From: PALSA-1006 sp964571195
GTDB taxonomy: Bacteria; Pseudomonadota; Gammaproteobacteria; Burkholderiales; Gallionellaceae
Direction: 5' to 3'
Assembly (NCBI GenBank): GCA_964571195.1
Contig: CAZNAD010000014.1
Location: 1 to 59,872, forward strand
DNA length: 59,872 bases
Shown one piece after another: positions 1 through 8,212 of this stretch. A model generated the notes under the pieces. It searched no databases. It had not been told where the DNA came from and was given only the letters and a program-made list of their open reading frames with translations. Each line of letters opens with the position of its first letter. Positions within the stretch are counted from its first letter, which is position 1. The position numbers and the translations under genes were made by a program.

Positions 1-3000
1 GCCTGCAACCCCGGCAGATTTTTCTCCAGATACTTCACCTGCTCTTTCAGCGCCAGCTGGAACAAACGGCGCAAGCCTCGGCGGTGGGCGGCTTTGGCGG
101 AATCTTGGGTATCGAAGCTCTGCAACGACACCGCATCCCCTTCATCCACCAGCGCGTTGAATACGGTGATGGTCTGGCCGGCACGTTGTTCCGTGCTGGT
201 GGGCTTGAAGTCACCGAAGTCCCAAGCGGTGTGGCGCTTCGATTCCTCCCCCTCCCCAGCCCTCCCCCGGTGGGAGAGGGAGTTTGGTTGCGCTGCTCCA
301 GTCTTAGCCCCTCTCCCACCGGGGGAGGGGTTGGGGAGGGGGCTGGGGGTTGGCGCCCACTCGCCACGCAACGCGGCAAAATTCCGCCCCATCCCCAACT
401 GCCGCCCGTGCTCGTCCACCACACGGAAATTCATCAGCAGATGCGCGGGCAATTGCTCCTGTCGGAAAGCATCCAGCGGCACCTCAATCTGTTTCTGTTC
501 GCGGATATATCGCGCCAGCGCTTGCAATAATGGCGTGTCGGACGGTTTGACGGCAACACAGAACGTGGCCGCGAATTCCGGCACCGGCACACAATGGCGG
601 CGCAGTTTCTGCGGCAGCGATTTCACCAGTTGCGCGATCTTCTCCGCCAAGATGCCCGGCACCAGATATTCGCAACGTGCCGCCGACACCTGATTGAGCA
701 AGGCTTGCGGTACGGTCAGCGTCACACCGTCGTCGTTCTTGCCCGGTGCGAAGTTATACGCCAGCGCATAACTCACATTGTTCATCGACATCTGCGGCGG
801 GAACTGCTCGGTCGTGATCCCCGCCGCTTCATGGCGCATCAGATCGTCTTTTTTCAGGTACAACAATTTGGGCTGTTCGCGCTCGGCTTCCTTGCGCCAC
901 GACTCGAACGCCGCGCCATTGTGGATACCCTCCGGGATGCGTGCGTCATAGAACGCATAGATCAGTTCGTCGTCCACCAGCACATCGGGGCGGCGCGCTT
1001 TGTGTTCCAGCGCCTCGATATCGGCGATGAGTTTCTGGTTATGCGCGAAGAATGGAGCTTGCGTGTTGAACTCCCCTTCCACCAGCGCCTGACGGATGAA
1101 CACCGCACGCGACTCCTGTGGATTCATCGGCCCGTAATGCACGCGTTTCTTCGGGTTGATGAGCAGACCATACAAGGTGCTGCGCTCCCATGCCGCCACC
1201 TGCGCCGCCTTCTTCTCCCAATGTGCGTCGAAATAACTGCGCTTGATCAGATGTGCGCCCACCTCTTCCAGCCACTCCGGCTCGATACGCGCCACACAGC
1301 GTGCGAACAGCTTGGTCGTCTCCACGATCTCCGCCGCCACCACCCATTTCGCGCCTTTTTTCGCCAGCACCGAATTCGACGCGATAAAGAATTTGATCTC
1401 GCGCGGGCCGAGATAATACGGCTCCCTGTCCACGCCTTTGCAGCCGATATTGCCGAGCAGTCCGGTGAGCAGCGCCTTGTGGATCTGCTCATAGCTGGCT
1501 GGCTGTTCATTGAAGCGCATGCCCATCTCGCTCACCTGCGCATGCAATTGCTGGTGCAACTCATGCCATTCGCGCAAACGCAACGGCGACAGGAACTTCT
1601 CGCGGCACTCGTTCGCCCACAGTTTGTTGGTCTTCTTGTGTTTGATCGCGTCCTGGAACCAAGCCCACAACTTGATGTAGGCAAGGAAATCCGAACGCTC
1701 GTCATTGAAACGCTGGTGCGCGGCATCCGCCGCTTCGCGCCGCTCACTGGGCCGATCGCGCGGGTCCTGCAGGGCCAGCGCGCTGGCGATGATGAGAATC
1801 TCGTTGAGACAGTGATATTGCCGCCCGGCCAGCAACAAACGTGCAACTTTCGGATCGAGCGGCAGCTTGGCCAACTCGTGGCCGAGCGGCGTAAGCTGAC
1901 GCTTGTCGTCAATGGCGTTCAGCTCCTGCAGCAACTGGTAACCGTCGGTGATCGCGCGCGAACCCGGCGGCTCGATGAACGGGAATTCCTCCACCTCGCC
2001 CAGCCCCAGCGCACTCATGCGCAGGATGACGGTGGCCAGCGACACGCGAAAGATCTCGGCATCGGCAAATTCGGGCCGCTGCAAAAAGTCAGCTTCCTCG
2101 TACAAACGGATGCACACACCGCTCATCACCCGGCCGCAGCGCCCGGCGCGCTGGTTGGCGGCTGCGCGCGCGATGTTCTCGATACGCAACTGCTCCACCT
2201 TCTGCCGCACGCTGTAACGATTGATGCGTGCCAGACCGCTATCGATCACATAACCGATATTGGGCACGGTGAGCGAGGTCTCCGCCACGTTAGTCGCCAG
2301 CACCACACGGCGCATACCCGAGGCGGGTTTGAACACACGATCCTGTTCCGCGATGGACAAACGCGAGAACAGCGGCAGTATCTCGATACCCTTGTGCTGG
2401 TGTTTGCGCAGTGCCTCGGCGGTGTCGCGTATCTCGCGCTCGCCGGGCAGGAACACCAGCACGTCGCCTTTCAGGCCGCCGATGCTCAATTCATCCAACG
2501 CGCTGCACACCGCTTGCGGTACATCCTGCGTGTCGCCCTCCTCGTTCTGCTGCGGCGGACGGTAACGGATCTCCACCGGATAGGTACGACCGGAGACCTG
2601 AATGATGGGGGCAGGTTGAGCTTCGTTGATTAAGTGATCCCTCACCCCATCCCCTCTCCCAGAGGGCGAGGGGCTAACCCCGGCACTCCGCAGCTCTTGC
2701 TCCCTCGCCCTCTGGGAGAGGGCTGGGGTGAGGGCTTGCGCACTCAACCAATCAAATATCGTTTGCAGCACCCCCTCAGTATTCGTCAGCGTTTCATTGT
2801 TCCAAAAACGCAAAACAGTAATGCCCTGCTCCTGCAACCATGCACCACGTTTTTCATCATGCTGAACTTGCACCTCCTCTGCGTGCTGACCGCCATCCAG
2901 CTCTATGGCGAGCTTTGCTTCATGGCAGTAGAAATCGAGGATGTAGGAACCTAGCGGGTGCTGGCGGCGGAAGCCAAAACCGTGAAGTTGATTTCGCCGC

Positions 3001-3791
3001 AAGAGCTGCCAAAGTAAATTTTCGGCATCGGTTGCGTTCTTACGCAATTCGCGCGCATGGGAAAGTAAGACTTCTGAAAGGGCGGTGTGATGCTTGGACT
3101 GCTCCCCCTCCCCAACCCCTCCCCCGAGGGGAGAGGGGCTAACCCCAGAGCCATGCCGCACTTGTCCCCTCTCCCCTCGGGGGAGGGCTAGGGAGGGGGT
3201 GATGGCGCTTCCCGCAAAATGCTTCGCAAACCGCTCTGCATCCAGCGTCGCCGAAGTGATGATGAGTTTCAGGTCGGGACGGCGCGGCAATAACCGGCGC
3301 AGATAACCGAGCAGAAAGTCGATGTTCAACGAGCGCTCATGCGCCTCGTCGATGATGATGGTGTCGTATTGTTTCAGCAACGGGTCGTGATGGATCTCGG
3401 CCAGCAAGATACCGTCGGTCATCAGTTTGATGCAGGTATCGGGCGACACCTTGTCGTTGAAGCGCACCTTGTAACCGACCAGACCGCCAAGCTCCGATTT
3501 CAGTTCATGCGCGATACGCGCCCCCACCGAACGTGCCGCCACCCGGCGCGGCTGGGTGTGGCCGATGACACCCAACACGCCGCGCCCCAGACTCAAGCAT
3601 ATCTTTGGCAATTGCGTGGTCTTGCCCGAGCCGGTCTCGCCGCACACGATCACCACCTGGTGTTTTTCGATAGCCTGCGCCAACTCCTCGCGCCGCGCCA
3701 CCACGGGCAGGTCGGCGGGATATTCGATGCTGGAGAGTTGCTGGATACGCGCCAGACGGCGCTGTGCTGAGGGAGACAATGCGGAATTCAT
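1..3791 (-). CDS. hrpA: ATP-dependent RNA helicase HrpA with in-frame insertions (3' end outside window)
   Basis: DEAH-box RNA helicase HrpA, acting on structured RNA and stalled ribosomes in the cytoplasm. The frame starts at ATG 3791 and I read it open through every insertion to the window edge, about 1,263 residues, so the true C-terminus is missing here. Walker A GETGSGKT lies near residues 51-58, DEAH at 148-151 and SAT at 180-182. Normally the next strand (VSGRTYPVE, here from residue 399) follows within about 15 residues of SAT. Here about 195 extra residues intervene and contain a DUF559 domain. A further 35-residue repeat-encoded insertion lies near residues 1148-1184. Family identity is clear. 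Whether the helicase stays active with the insertions is unknown, but the absence of any stop or frameshift argues for a functional gene rather than a pseudogene. Confidence 0.93.
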   Translation of the reverse strand, partial: MNSALSPSAQRRLARIQQLSSIEYPADLPVVARREELAQAIEKHQVVIVCGETGSGKTTQLPKICLSLGRGVLGVIGHTQPRRVAARSVGARIAHELKSELGGLVGYKVRFNDKVSPDTCIKLMTDGILLAEIHHDPLLKQYDTIIIDEAHERSLNIDFLLGYLRRLLPRRPDLKLIITSATLDAERFAKHFAGSAITPSLALPRGERGQVRHGSGVSPSPLGGGVGEGEQSKHHTALSEVLLSHARELRKNATDAENLLWQLLRRNQLHGFGFRRQHPLGSYILDFYCHEAKLAIELDGGQHAEEVQVQHDEKRGAWLQEQGITVLRFWNNETLTNTEGVLQTIFDWLSAQALTPALSQRAREQELRSAGVSPSPSGRGDGVRDHLINEAQPAPIIQVSGRTYPVEIRYRPPQQNEEGDTQDVPQAVCSALDELSIGGLKGDVLVFLPGEREIRDTAEALRKHQHKGIEILPLFSRLSIAEQDRVFKPASGMRRVVLATNVAETSLTVPNIGYVIDSGLARINRYSVRQKVEQLRIENIARAAANQRAGRCGRVMSGVCIRLYEEADFLQRPEFADAEIFRVSLATVILRMSALGLGEVEEFPFIEPPGSRAITDGYQLLQELNAIDDKRQLTPLGHELAKLPLDPKVARLLLAGRQYHCLNEILIIASALALQDPRDRPSERREAADAAHQRFNDERSDFLAYIKLWAWFQDAIKHKKTNKLWANECREKFLSPLRLREWHELHQQLHAQVSEMGMRFNEQPASYEQIHKALLTGLLGNIGCKGVDREPYYLGPREIKFFIASNSVLAKKGAKWVVAAEIVETTKLFARCVARIEPEWLEEVGAHLIKRSYFDAHWEKKAAQVAAWERSTLYGLLINPKKRVHYGPMNPQESRAVFIRQALVEGEFNTQAPFFAHNQKLIADIEALEHKARRPDVLVDDELIYAFYDARIPEGIHNGAAFESWRKEAEREQPKLLYLKKDDLMRHEAAGITTEQFPPQMSMNNVSYALAYNFAPGKNDDGVTLTVPQALLNQVSAARCEYLVPGILAEKIAQLVKSLPQKLRRHCVPVPEFAATFCVAVKPSDTPLLQALARYIREQKQIEVPLDAFRQEQLPAHLLMNFRVVDEHGRQLGMGRNFAALRGEWAPTPSPLPNPSPGGRGAKTGAAQPNSLSHRGRAGEGEESKRHTAWDFGDFKPTSTEQRAGQTITVFNALVDEGDAVSLQSFDTQDSAKAAHRRGLRRLFQLALKEQVKYLEKNLPGLQ
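246..342. repeat. GC-rich inverted repeat inside the hrpA C-terminal region
   Basis: Two arms of about 33-35 bases (246-280 and 308-342), rich in CTCTCCC and GGGAGAG blocks, are inverted around a roughly 27-base spacer. The element is read through in the hrpA frame as a Pro/Gly/Ser-rich segment without stops. It belongs to the same family as the elements at 2639-2734 and 3102-3199. Confidence 0.85.
2639..2734. repeat. GC-rich inverted repeat, downstream border of the DUF559 module
   Basis: The arms at 2639-2673 and 2702-2734 are near-perfect reverse complements built on CCCTCTCCCAGAGGGCGAGG, with a spacer of about 28 bases. The element lies in frame within hrpA, on the C-terminal side of the DUF559 domain. 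Confidence 0.85.
3102..3199. repeat. GC-rich inverted repeat, upstream border of the DUF559 module
   Basis: The arms at about 3102-3138 and 3166-3199 are inverted copies containing CCCCTCGGGGGAGGG-type blocks around a spacer of about 27 bases. The element is translated in the hrpA frame directly before the DUF559 domain. Confidence 0.85.
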
Positions 3792-3917
3792 AACATGTGA
3801 TTTTACCCGCTGGGCGTGGTGCGTGCATTAAGAACTGCCTCGATGCGATAGAATGCCGCGCCTCTGGCACCCGCCCGACCGGGATGGCGGGTTCAATAAA
3901 CGAATTAAGGATGCAAT

Positions 3918-4451
3918 ATGTTTGAAGTGATCGTGTTGGCCGTAGCACTGAGTATGGATGCCTTTGCCGTTTCCATCGGACTGGGCTCCAAAGGGAATAT
4001 CAAAGGGCTGGGCTTAAAGGCCGGGCTTTACTTCGGTGCGTTCCAGGCCTTGATGCCCTTTCTCGGCTATCTCGGCGGCAAAGGTGTACTCGGCTGGGTC
4101 GAGGCCTACGCCCACTGGATCGCCTTTGGTTTGCTGGCGCTGATCGGCGGCAAAATGATCTATGAAGGTTTGCAGGAAGGTATCGAAGAAGACATCGCCG
4201 CCATCACCCACAAGATGATGCTCATGCTCGCCGTCGCCACCAGCATAGACGCGATGGCCGCCGGATTCAGCCTGACCCTACTGGAAGTGAACGCTTATAT
4301 TGCCTGCCTCACCATCGGCGTGACGACTTTTGCTTTCAGTTGGCTCGGCGTGCGCATCGGCGAAAAGAGCGGCACCTGGCTGGAGAGCAAAGCGGAGATA
4401 TTCGGCGGGGTAGTGCTGATTTTGATCGGGGCGAAGATGCTGGTGATTTAA
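3918..4451 (+). CDS. mntP: Manganese efflux pump MntP
   Basis: This 177-residue hydrophobic protein fits the MntP (DUF204) family of inner-membrane Mn(II) exporters, with about six membrane segments. The two halves carry the family's acidic repeats, MDAFAVSIG near residues 13-21 and SIDAMAAGF in the second half. The gene is divergent from hrpA. ATG 3918 is preceded by an AAGGAT-like ribosome binding site. A hairpin with 7-base arms (3869-3875 and 3886-3892) lies in the leader. I could not recognise a yybP-ykoY manganese riboswitch there, although mntP genes often have one. The last 129 bases are duplicated at 5095-5223 beyond a toxin-antitoxin pair. Confidence 0.93.
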   Translation: MFEVIVLAVALSMDAFAVSIGLGSKGNIKGLGLKAGLYFGAFQALMPFLGYLGGKGVLGWVEAYAHWIAFGLLALIGGKMIYEGLQEGIEEDIAAITHKMMLMLAVATSIDAMAAGFSLTLLEVNAYIACLTIGVTTFAFSWLGVRIGEKSGTWLESKAEIFGGVVLILIGAKMLVI

Positions 4452-4520
4452 GCACAACGGCAGCAATAACCACTCCATCATTCAAGCCCCCCTCAAACGC
4501 AGAATTAGGGGGCATGCAAA

Positions 4521-4817
4521 TCAGGCACTAAACCGCCCAAGCCAAGCGTCCGGCTTACGATGTTGATGAAAGAATGAAACCACCAACAATTCCTCCGAGC
4601 TTGGAAGATAGATGAGCGTATAGGGAAATTTACGAAATAGCACCCGTCGAAACTCGTCTTCGATGCGCAAATGACCAAAAGGATTGCGAAGTGCCGACGC
4701 TACCGCAGCATCAGCGGCGCGGGCAAACTCAAAGCCCAGCCCCAGTGCTTTTGACTCGTACCAAGCCTGAGCCTCCAGAAGTTCTTGCTCTGCCTCTGGT
4801 CGGAGCACGACCAACAT
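4521..4817 (-). CDS. RelE/ParE-family toxin
   Basis: A small protein of about 98 residues with the RelE/ParE toxin pattern: an N-terminal PEAEQELLEAQAWYE helix, a central RNPFGHLRIEDEFRRVLFRKFPY section and a C-terminal strand LLVVSFFHQHRKP. Such toxins act in the cytoplasm, either inhibiting gyrase (ParE type) or cleaving mRNA on ribosomes (RelE type); the sequence alone does not tell which. I chose ATG 4817 because it shares one base with the antitoxin stop (TGATG), the usual coupled arrangement. A TTG at 4820 would add one residue. The module lies inside the mntP 3'-end duplication. Confidence 0.85.
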   Translation of the reverse strand: MLVVLRPEAEQELLEAQAWYESKALGLGFEFARAADAAVASALRNPFGHLRIEDEFRRVLFRKFPYTLIYLPSSEELLVVSFFHQHRKPDAWLGRFSA

Positions 4818-5047
4818 CAAGGTTTACTCGGGAATAATTTCGAACGAACTTGTTCCCACGGAATAGCTGTGGAAGGGTCTGCACGGTGTGCAGCAACACG
4901 ACGATGTAATTCAGCCTTTTGGGCTTGAGACAACTCAATGGTATTTGATGCCTCCGCAGCAATGCTATCCCAGATATCCTCGACGAGCTGAATGCGCTCG
5001 GAAACGGATAGCTTCAAATATTCAGTAGTGGCGGCAGGAGTAGGCAT
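4817..5047 (-). CDS. Addiction-module antitoxin (PF09720-like)
   Basis: This protein of about 76 residues matches the short addiction-module component family usually paired with ParE/RelE toxins. It has an N-terminal helix LSVSERIQLVEDIWDSIA, and a C-terminal IPWEQVRSKLF tail that would wrap the toxin. Starting at ATG 5047 gives the common MPTPA start; an in-frame codon at 5065 would add six residues. The antitoxin precedes the toxin and overlaps it by one base, so both come from one transcript. The antitoxin probably neutralises the toxin by direct binding. I did not recognise a separate DNA-binding domain. Confidence 0.85.
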   Translation of the reverse strand: MPTPAATTEYLKLSVSERIQLVEDIWDSIAAEASNTIELSQAQKAELHRRVAAHRADPSTAIPWEQVRSKLFPSKP

Positions 5048-5094
5048 GGGCGCAGTATAAATCAAGGCAGATATTTATGGTAATGGGGAACTTA

Positions 5095-5223
5095 ACGACG
5101 TTCGCCTTCAGTTGGCTCGGCGTGCGCATTGGCGAAAAGAGCGGCACCTGACTGGAAAGCAAAGCGGAGATATTCGGCGGGGTGGTGCCAATCTTGATCG
5201 GGGTGAAGATGCTGGTGGTGTGA
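5095..5223 (+). pseudogene. Duplicated 3' fragment of mntP
   Basis: A 129-base copy of the last 43 codons of mntP, in the same orientation, about 89 % identical to 4323-4451. Most differences are third-position transitions. One tryptophan codon has become TGA (cacctgactgg). The pattern suggests that the sequence diverged as a working mntP in a relative before becoming a fragment. It has no start codon and is presumably not expressed. Confidence 0.88.
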
Positions 5224-5236
5224 ATAGTAGAATTTG

Positions 5237-8212
5237 TTAGAGATTCCACCTCGTCGGGGTCGAGCGCTCATAACCAACACCAATTTCAGCGAAATGCTTC
5301 CGCGCAGATTTGATTTTGGCGAGTTCGGACGGACGCAATTTGTCATCGTCCTGCGTACTCTTGGTTTCCCGAATCATATAAATTCTGTCTTCACCATCCA
5401 CCTGTTTGATGATCGCCCAGTCCGGGTTATACGGGCCAACCGGGGTGTCAACCTTGAACTTGCCAGGCAGCTTCATGAACAGCTTAACGTCCTCGCGGCT
5501 ATCGAGTAGCTCGGCGAATTTTAGCTCTACGCCAGACTCGTAAACAACGTAATCAAAATCGGTCTTGTTCTGATTCTGGACCTGATACATCTGGTCGCAG
5601 AAGCGCTCCTTTTCCTCCAGCCCATCCGCTTGCAGTTCTCGCAGTTCGTAAATGGAACCGCCGATTTTTTCATACTGGATGCCTTCCACCACGATTTTCG
5701 CCAGCTCGCCCCGCACACAGCGCTGCACCATTGCGATGAAGTCGTTCGGGTTGCCGATAAATTCGCCCAGCTTGGCGCTACCGACCAGTATCTCCGCCAG
5801 CGTTCTACGGGTGAGTGAAGTGGCTTGCTGCAACTCGGCAATGATGTCTGGCAGAACGTAACTACCCTTGAGTTCTGCGGAGCGTGTACCGAGTTCCAAG
5901 CCTTGTGTGCCGCCGCGCAGCACCTTGACGCCAGCGCGGGTCACCTCGATACGCAAAGGCTCGATTTTCGGTGCTTGCTTGATGGTCGCAACCGCATTGC
6001 CGATAAGTTTTTCGCGCTCGACCGTCACCCGGTACATCGTCTTCTGGCTGATAGCATTCCAGAACGACTCGAATTCCGGCGTGGCATAAAGCGCCTTGTT
6101 GAACTTGCGCGCCTGCCGCTTGGCTCTAGGTTTGACGTATTTCTCGATGCTGGTGTCGCGCACCAGCGCGATGATGTCCGCTTCGTAAGGCAGAAATTGC
6201 CCCGGCAGATTCAGGGAAAAACCTTCCGTATCCGGCAGGAACTTCGATGTTGCCTTGCCTTCCTTGATGAAGCCTTGGCTTTCAATATGTTTGAAAACTT
6301 CCAGCGACCACTGGTAGCCGCAAATCTCGTCTGTCAGCGCGCCGCCTACATCCCGCTTCGGCAGCTTGGCAAATTCGTTCGGCCTGACTTGGCCGATGGC
6401 AACCCCGGCGGCCTTGTATTCGTTTTGCAGGCTCTGTGCGAACGCCTGATACGATTCGTTGGCGATCACCGTCAGCGTGGCAATGCCCCTGTCCGCCACG
6501 CGCTCATAGCCTTTGTCGGTTTTTGCCACGGGCAGGCGCAGGCCGCGCCCCAATGTTTGCCTACGTTTGTTTTCTGCGCCCATTTCGCGCAGGGCACAAA
6601 TCTGGAACACGTTCGGGTTGTCCCAGCCTTCCTGAAGGGCTGTATGACTAAAAATAAAACGCACCGGCTCGTCCCCGTCCAGCAAACGCTGCTTGTCACG
6701 CATGATAAGTTCGTAAGCATCGTCATCTTTGGCCGTTGTGCCGGATGAATCAACGAAGGTCGTTTTGCCTTTCGCCTTGAGTTGCGAAAAATAAGCACGC
6801 CGCAGCTCTCGCGGCTCTTGCGGCAGCAGCGCTGGATAACGCTTGTCCTTGCTGCGTTCTTCAATGAACACCTCATCGAACCACCGCACAAACTCTCCGT
6901 CAGCATCATCGTTGTTCACGCCATCGCCGAGAAAGCTCGCCACCTTGTCTACAAAGAACAGGCTCAATACCTTGATGCCCTTGGTGCGCAGCATAGCTTC
7001 CTTGCGCAAATGCTCACGCACGGTTTCGCGGATCATCTCTTTGTAGATCGCGCCTTGCGCGCCACCGATAGATTCACCTTCGGTCAGCACCCCGTAGTTG
7101 GTGAGTTCGATGCTGGACGGTTCCGCGCCATCGGTGATGCGCATTTCATTGATGCGCCAGCCTTCATAAGCGGGATTGCCACTGACCTCGGATAACTCCT
7201 GATGCTGCTTCACCGATTTAGGCACACGTTCCAACGAACCATCGGCCTTTCGGCAGGCCAGCTCCAATTTTGCCGTCCAGAGTTTCGCGTGCTTCACCTC
7301 TAGCAATTTGATGTAAGGCGTTGCATCCGCGCCCTGCTGCGCCACTTCAGCCACGACAATCTGCTTGACCAGCCCCAAGTCGTGCGCGTCCACCGGGTCC
7401 AGCCGATAGACAAGGTTGCGCTGCCGTTTGTGCGTGGCGCTATAACGCAGGGTGAACACCGGATCGAGTTCGCTCACCGCCGATTGCGAGAGCAGCGATT
7501 CCATGTTCTGTGGCTCGTCCATGATGACGACCGGGCGCGTAGCCTTCAGGTAATCAATCGGGCGCAAGCCGTTCAATTTATCGCGCTGCTGGTGGATGAT
7601 GCGCGTGTTCTTGTCGCCGCGAACCGCATCTATCGTCATCACCATAATCTGCACGCTGGTCGCAGTGGCGAAGGCTTGAACCTCCTCGGCGCGATCACCG
7701 CTGTAAACGCTAGCATCGAAGGGGTGCGACGGATACAAACCGCGAAAATGTTCGCGCATCAGGCGGATGCTGGTATTCACGCCTTCGCGGATGGCCACGC
7801 TCGGCACGAGGATGATGAATTTGCCGAAGCCGTAACGCTCCGCCAGTTCGAAAATCGTGCGCAGATAAACGTAGGTCTTGCCCGTGCCGGTTTCCATCTC
7901 GATGTCGAAATCAAGCGCATCCTCGGCCAACGCATCGCGCACTTCCAGCCCGTTGCGGTCTTGCACCGCTTGCAGATTGGCGAGAATCGTGGCGTTATCC
8001 AGCACCAGCTTGTTGCCGATAGCGCCCACCTCCTGCGCGGTATCCACCGCCAGTTCACCTTGCACGAATTCCTTGGTGGTCACTACGCCTTGCAGTGTGA
8101 TGTCGAACTTGCCCGCATCCTTGGGTTGTCCGTCGAAAAGGTCGGCCACCGCGTTGATGGCATCGAGCTGGTACTGCTGGTGTGAATCGAACTGAAAGCC
8201 CGCGTTGCTCAT
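5237..8212 (-). CDS. res: Type III restriction enzyme, Res subunit
   Basis: Res subunit of a type III restriction-modification system: an ATP-dependent translocase/endonuclease that cuts unmodified DNA in complex with Mod. Visible landmarks in about 991 residues are Walker A TGTGKT at 108-113, DEPQ at 232-235 (motif II of this family), SAT at 258-260, HTALQEGWDNPNVF and RRQTLGRGLRLPV (motifs V and VI), and a C-terminal PD...ETK nuclease motif (PDW near 930, ETK near 949-951). The last is the PD-(D/E)XK endonuclease. ATG 8212 overlaps the mod stop by one base (TGATG); a GTG at 8224 is an alternative. Length and motifs look intact, so the enzyme is probably active. Confidence 0.94.
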   Translation of the reverse strand: MSNAGFQFDSHQQYQLDAINAVADLFDGQPKDAGKFDITLQGVVTTKEFVQGELAVDTAQEVGAIGNKLVLDNATILANLQAVQDRNGLEVRDALAEDALDFDIEMETGTGKTYVYLRTIFELAERYGFGKFIILVPSVAIREGVNTSIRLMREHFRGLYPSHPFDASVYSGDRAEEVQAFATATSVQIMVMTIDAVRGDKNTRIIHQQRDKLNGLRPIDYLKATRPVVIMDEPQNMESLLSQSAVSELDPVFTLRYSATHKRQRNLVYRLDPVDAHDLGLVKQIVVAEVAQQGADATPYIKLLEVKHAKLWTAKLELACRKADGSLERVPKSVKQHQELSEVSGNPAYEGWRINEMRITDGAEPSSIELTNYGVLTEGESIGGAQGAIYKEMIRETVREHLRKEAMLRTKGIKVLSLFFVDKVASFLGDGVNNDDADGEFVRWFDEVFIEERSKDKRYPALLPQEPRELRRAYFSQLKAKGKTTFVDSSGTTAKDDDAYELIMRDKQRLLDGDEPVRFIFSHTALQEGWDNPNVFQICALREMGAENKRRQTLGRGLRLPVAKTDKGYERVADRGIATLTVIANESYQAFAQSLQNEYKAAGVAIGQVRPNEFAKLPKRDVGGALTDEICGYQWSLEVFKHIESQGFIKEGKATSKFLPDTEGFSLNLPGQFLPYEADIIALVRDTSIEKYVKPRAKRQARKFNKALYATPEFESFWNAISQKTMYRVTVEREKLIGNAVATIKQAPKIEPLRIEVTRAGVKVLRGGTQGLELGTRSAELKGSYVLPDIIAELQQATSLTRRTLAEILVGSAKLGEFIGNPNDFIAMVQRCVRGELAKIVVEGIQYEKIGGSIYELRELQADGLEEKERFCDQMYQVQNQNKTDFDYVVYESGVELKFAELLDSREDVKLFMKLPGKFKVDTPVGPYNPDWAIIKQVDGEDRIYMIRETKSTQDDDKLRPSELAKIKSARKHFAEIGVGYERSTPTRWNL

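Larger units (their letters stand above)
2637..3200 (-). mobile_element. Palindrome-bounded DUF559 nuclease-like module inserted in frame in hrpA
   Basis: Between HrpA residues about 195 and 393 the frame encodes a complete DUF559-type domain (PF04480, PD-(D/E)XK clan, Vsr-like) at about residues 248-345. Recognisable landmarks are ELRKNATDAENLLW, FRRQHPLG (274-281), LDFYC with D286, AIELDGGQH with E297, D299 and H303, and ITVLRFWN near 323-331. Inverted-repeat elements at 3102-3199 and 2639-2734 flank the domain; they are translated as Pro/Gly/Ser-rich linkers. I found no in-frame ATG just ahead of the domain, so it is probably made only as part of HrpA unless a TTG codon is used. The outer HrpA sequence resumes exactly at the expected strand. 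I infer a repeat-borne domain insertion. Confidence 0.85.
4323..5223. mobile_element. Toxin-antitoxin cassette bracketed by direct copies of the mntP 3' end
   Basis: Bases 4323-4451 (the functional mntP 3' end, including its stop) and 5095-5223 align over 129 bases with no gaps and 14 differences by my count. The 643 bases between them contain the antitoxin and toxin genes. The arrangement resembles insertion of a cassette at a gene's 3' end while preserving the gene. No integrase, transposase or short target-site duplication is visible, so the mechanism is inference. Confidence 0.75.

Noticed and set aside
594..2633. Long plus-strand open frame of 679 codons
   Set aside because: It lies opposite hrpA, whose minus-strand frame has clear helicase motifs. 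The plus-strand product has no recognisable motif and is a shadow caused by GC-rich codon use.
1..3791. Treating hrpA as a pseudogene broken by repeats
   Set aside because: I followed the frame codon by codon through all three insertions and found no stop or frameshift, and family motifs resume correctly after each one.
3792..3917. Manganese riboswitch upstream of mntP
   Set aside because: mntP leaders often contain one, but I could not recognise the conserved yybP-ykoY core, only a simple hairpin.
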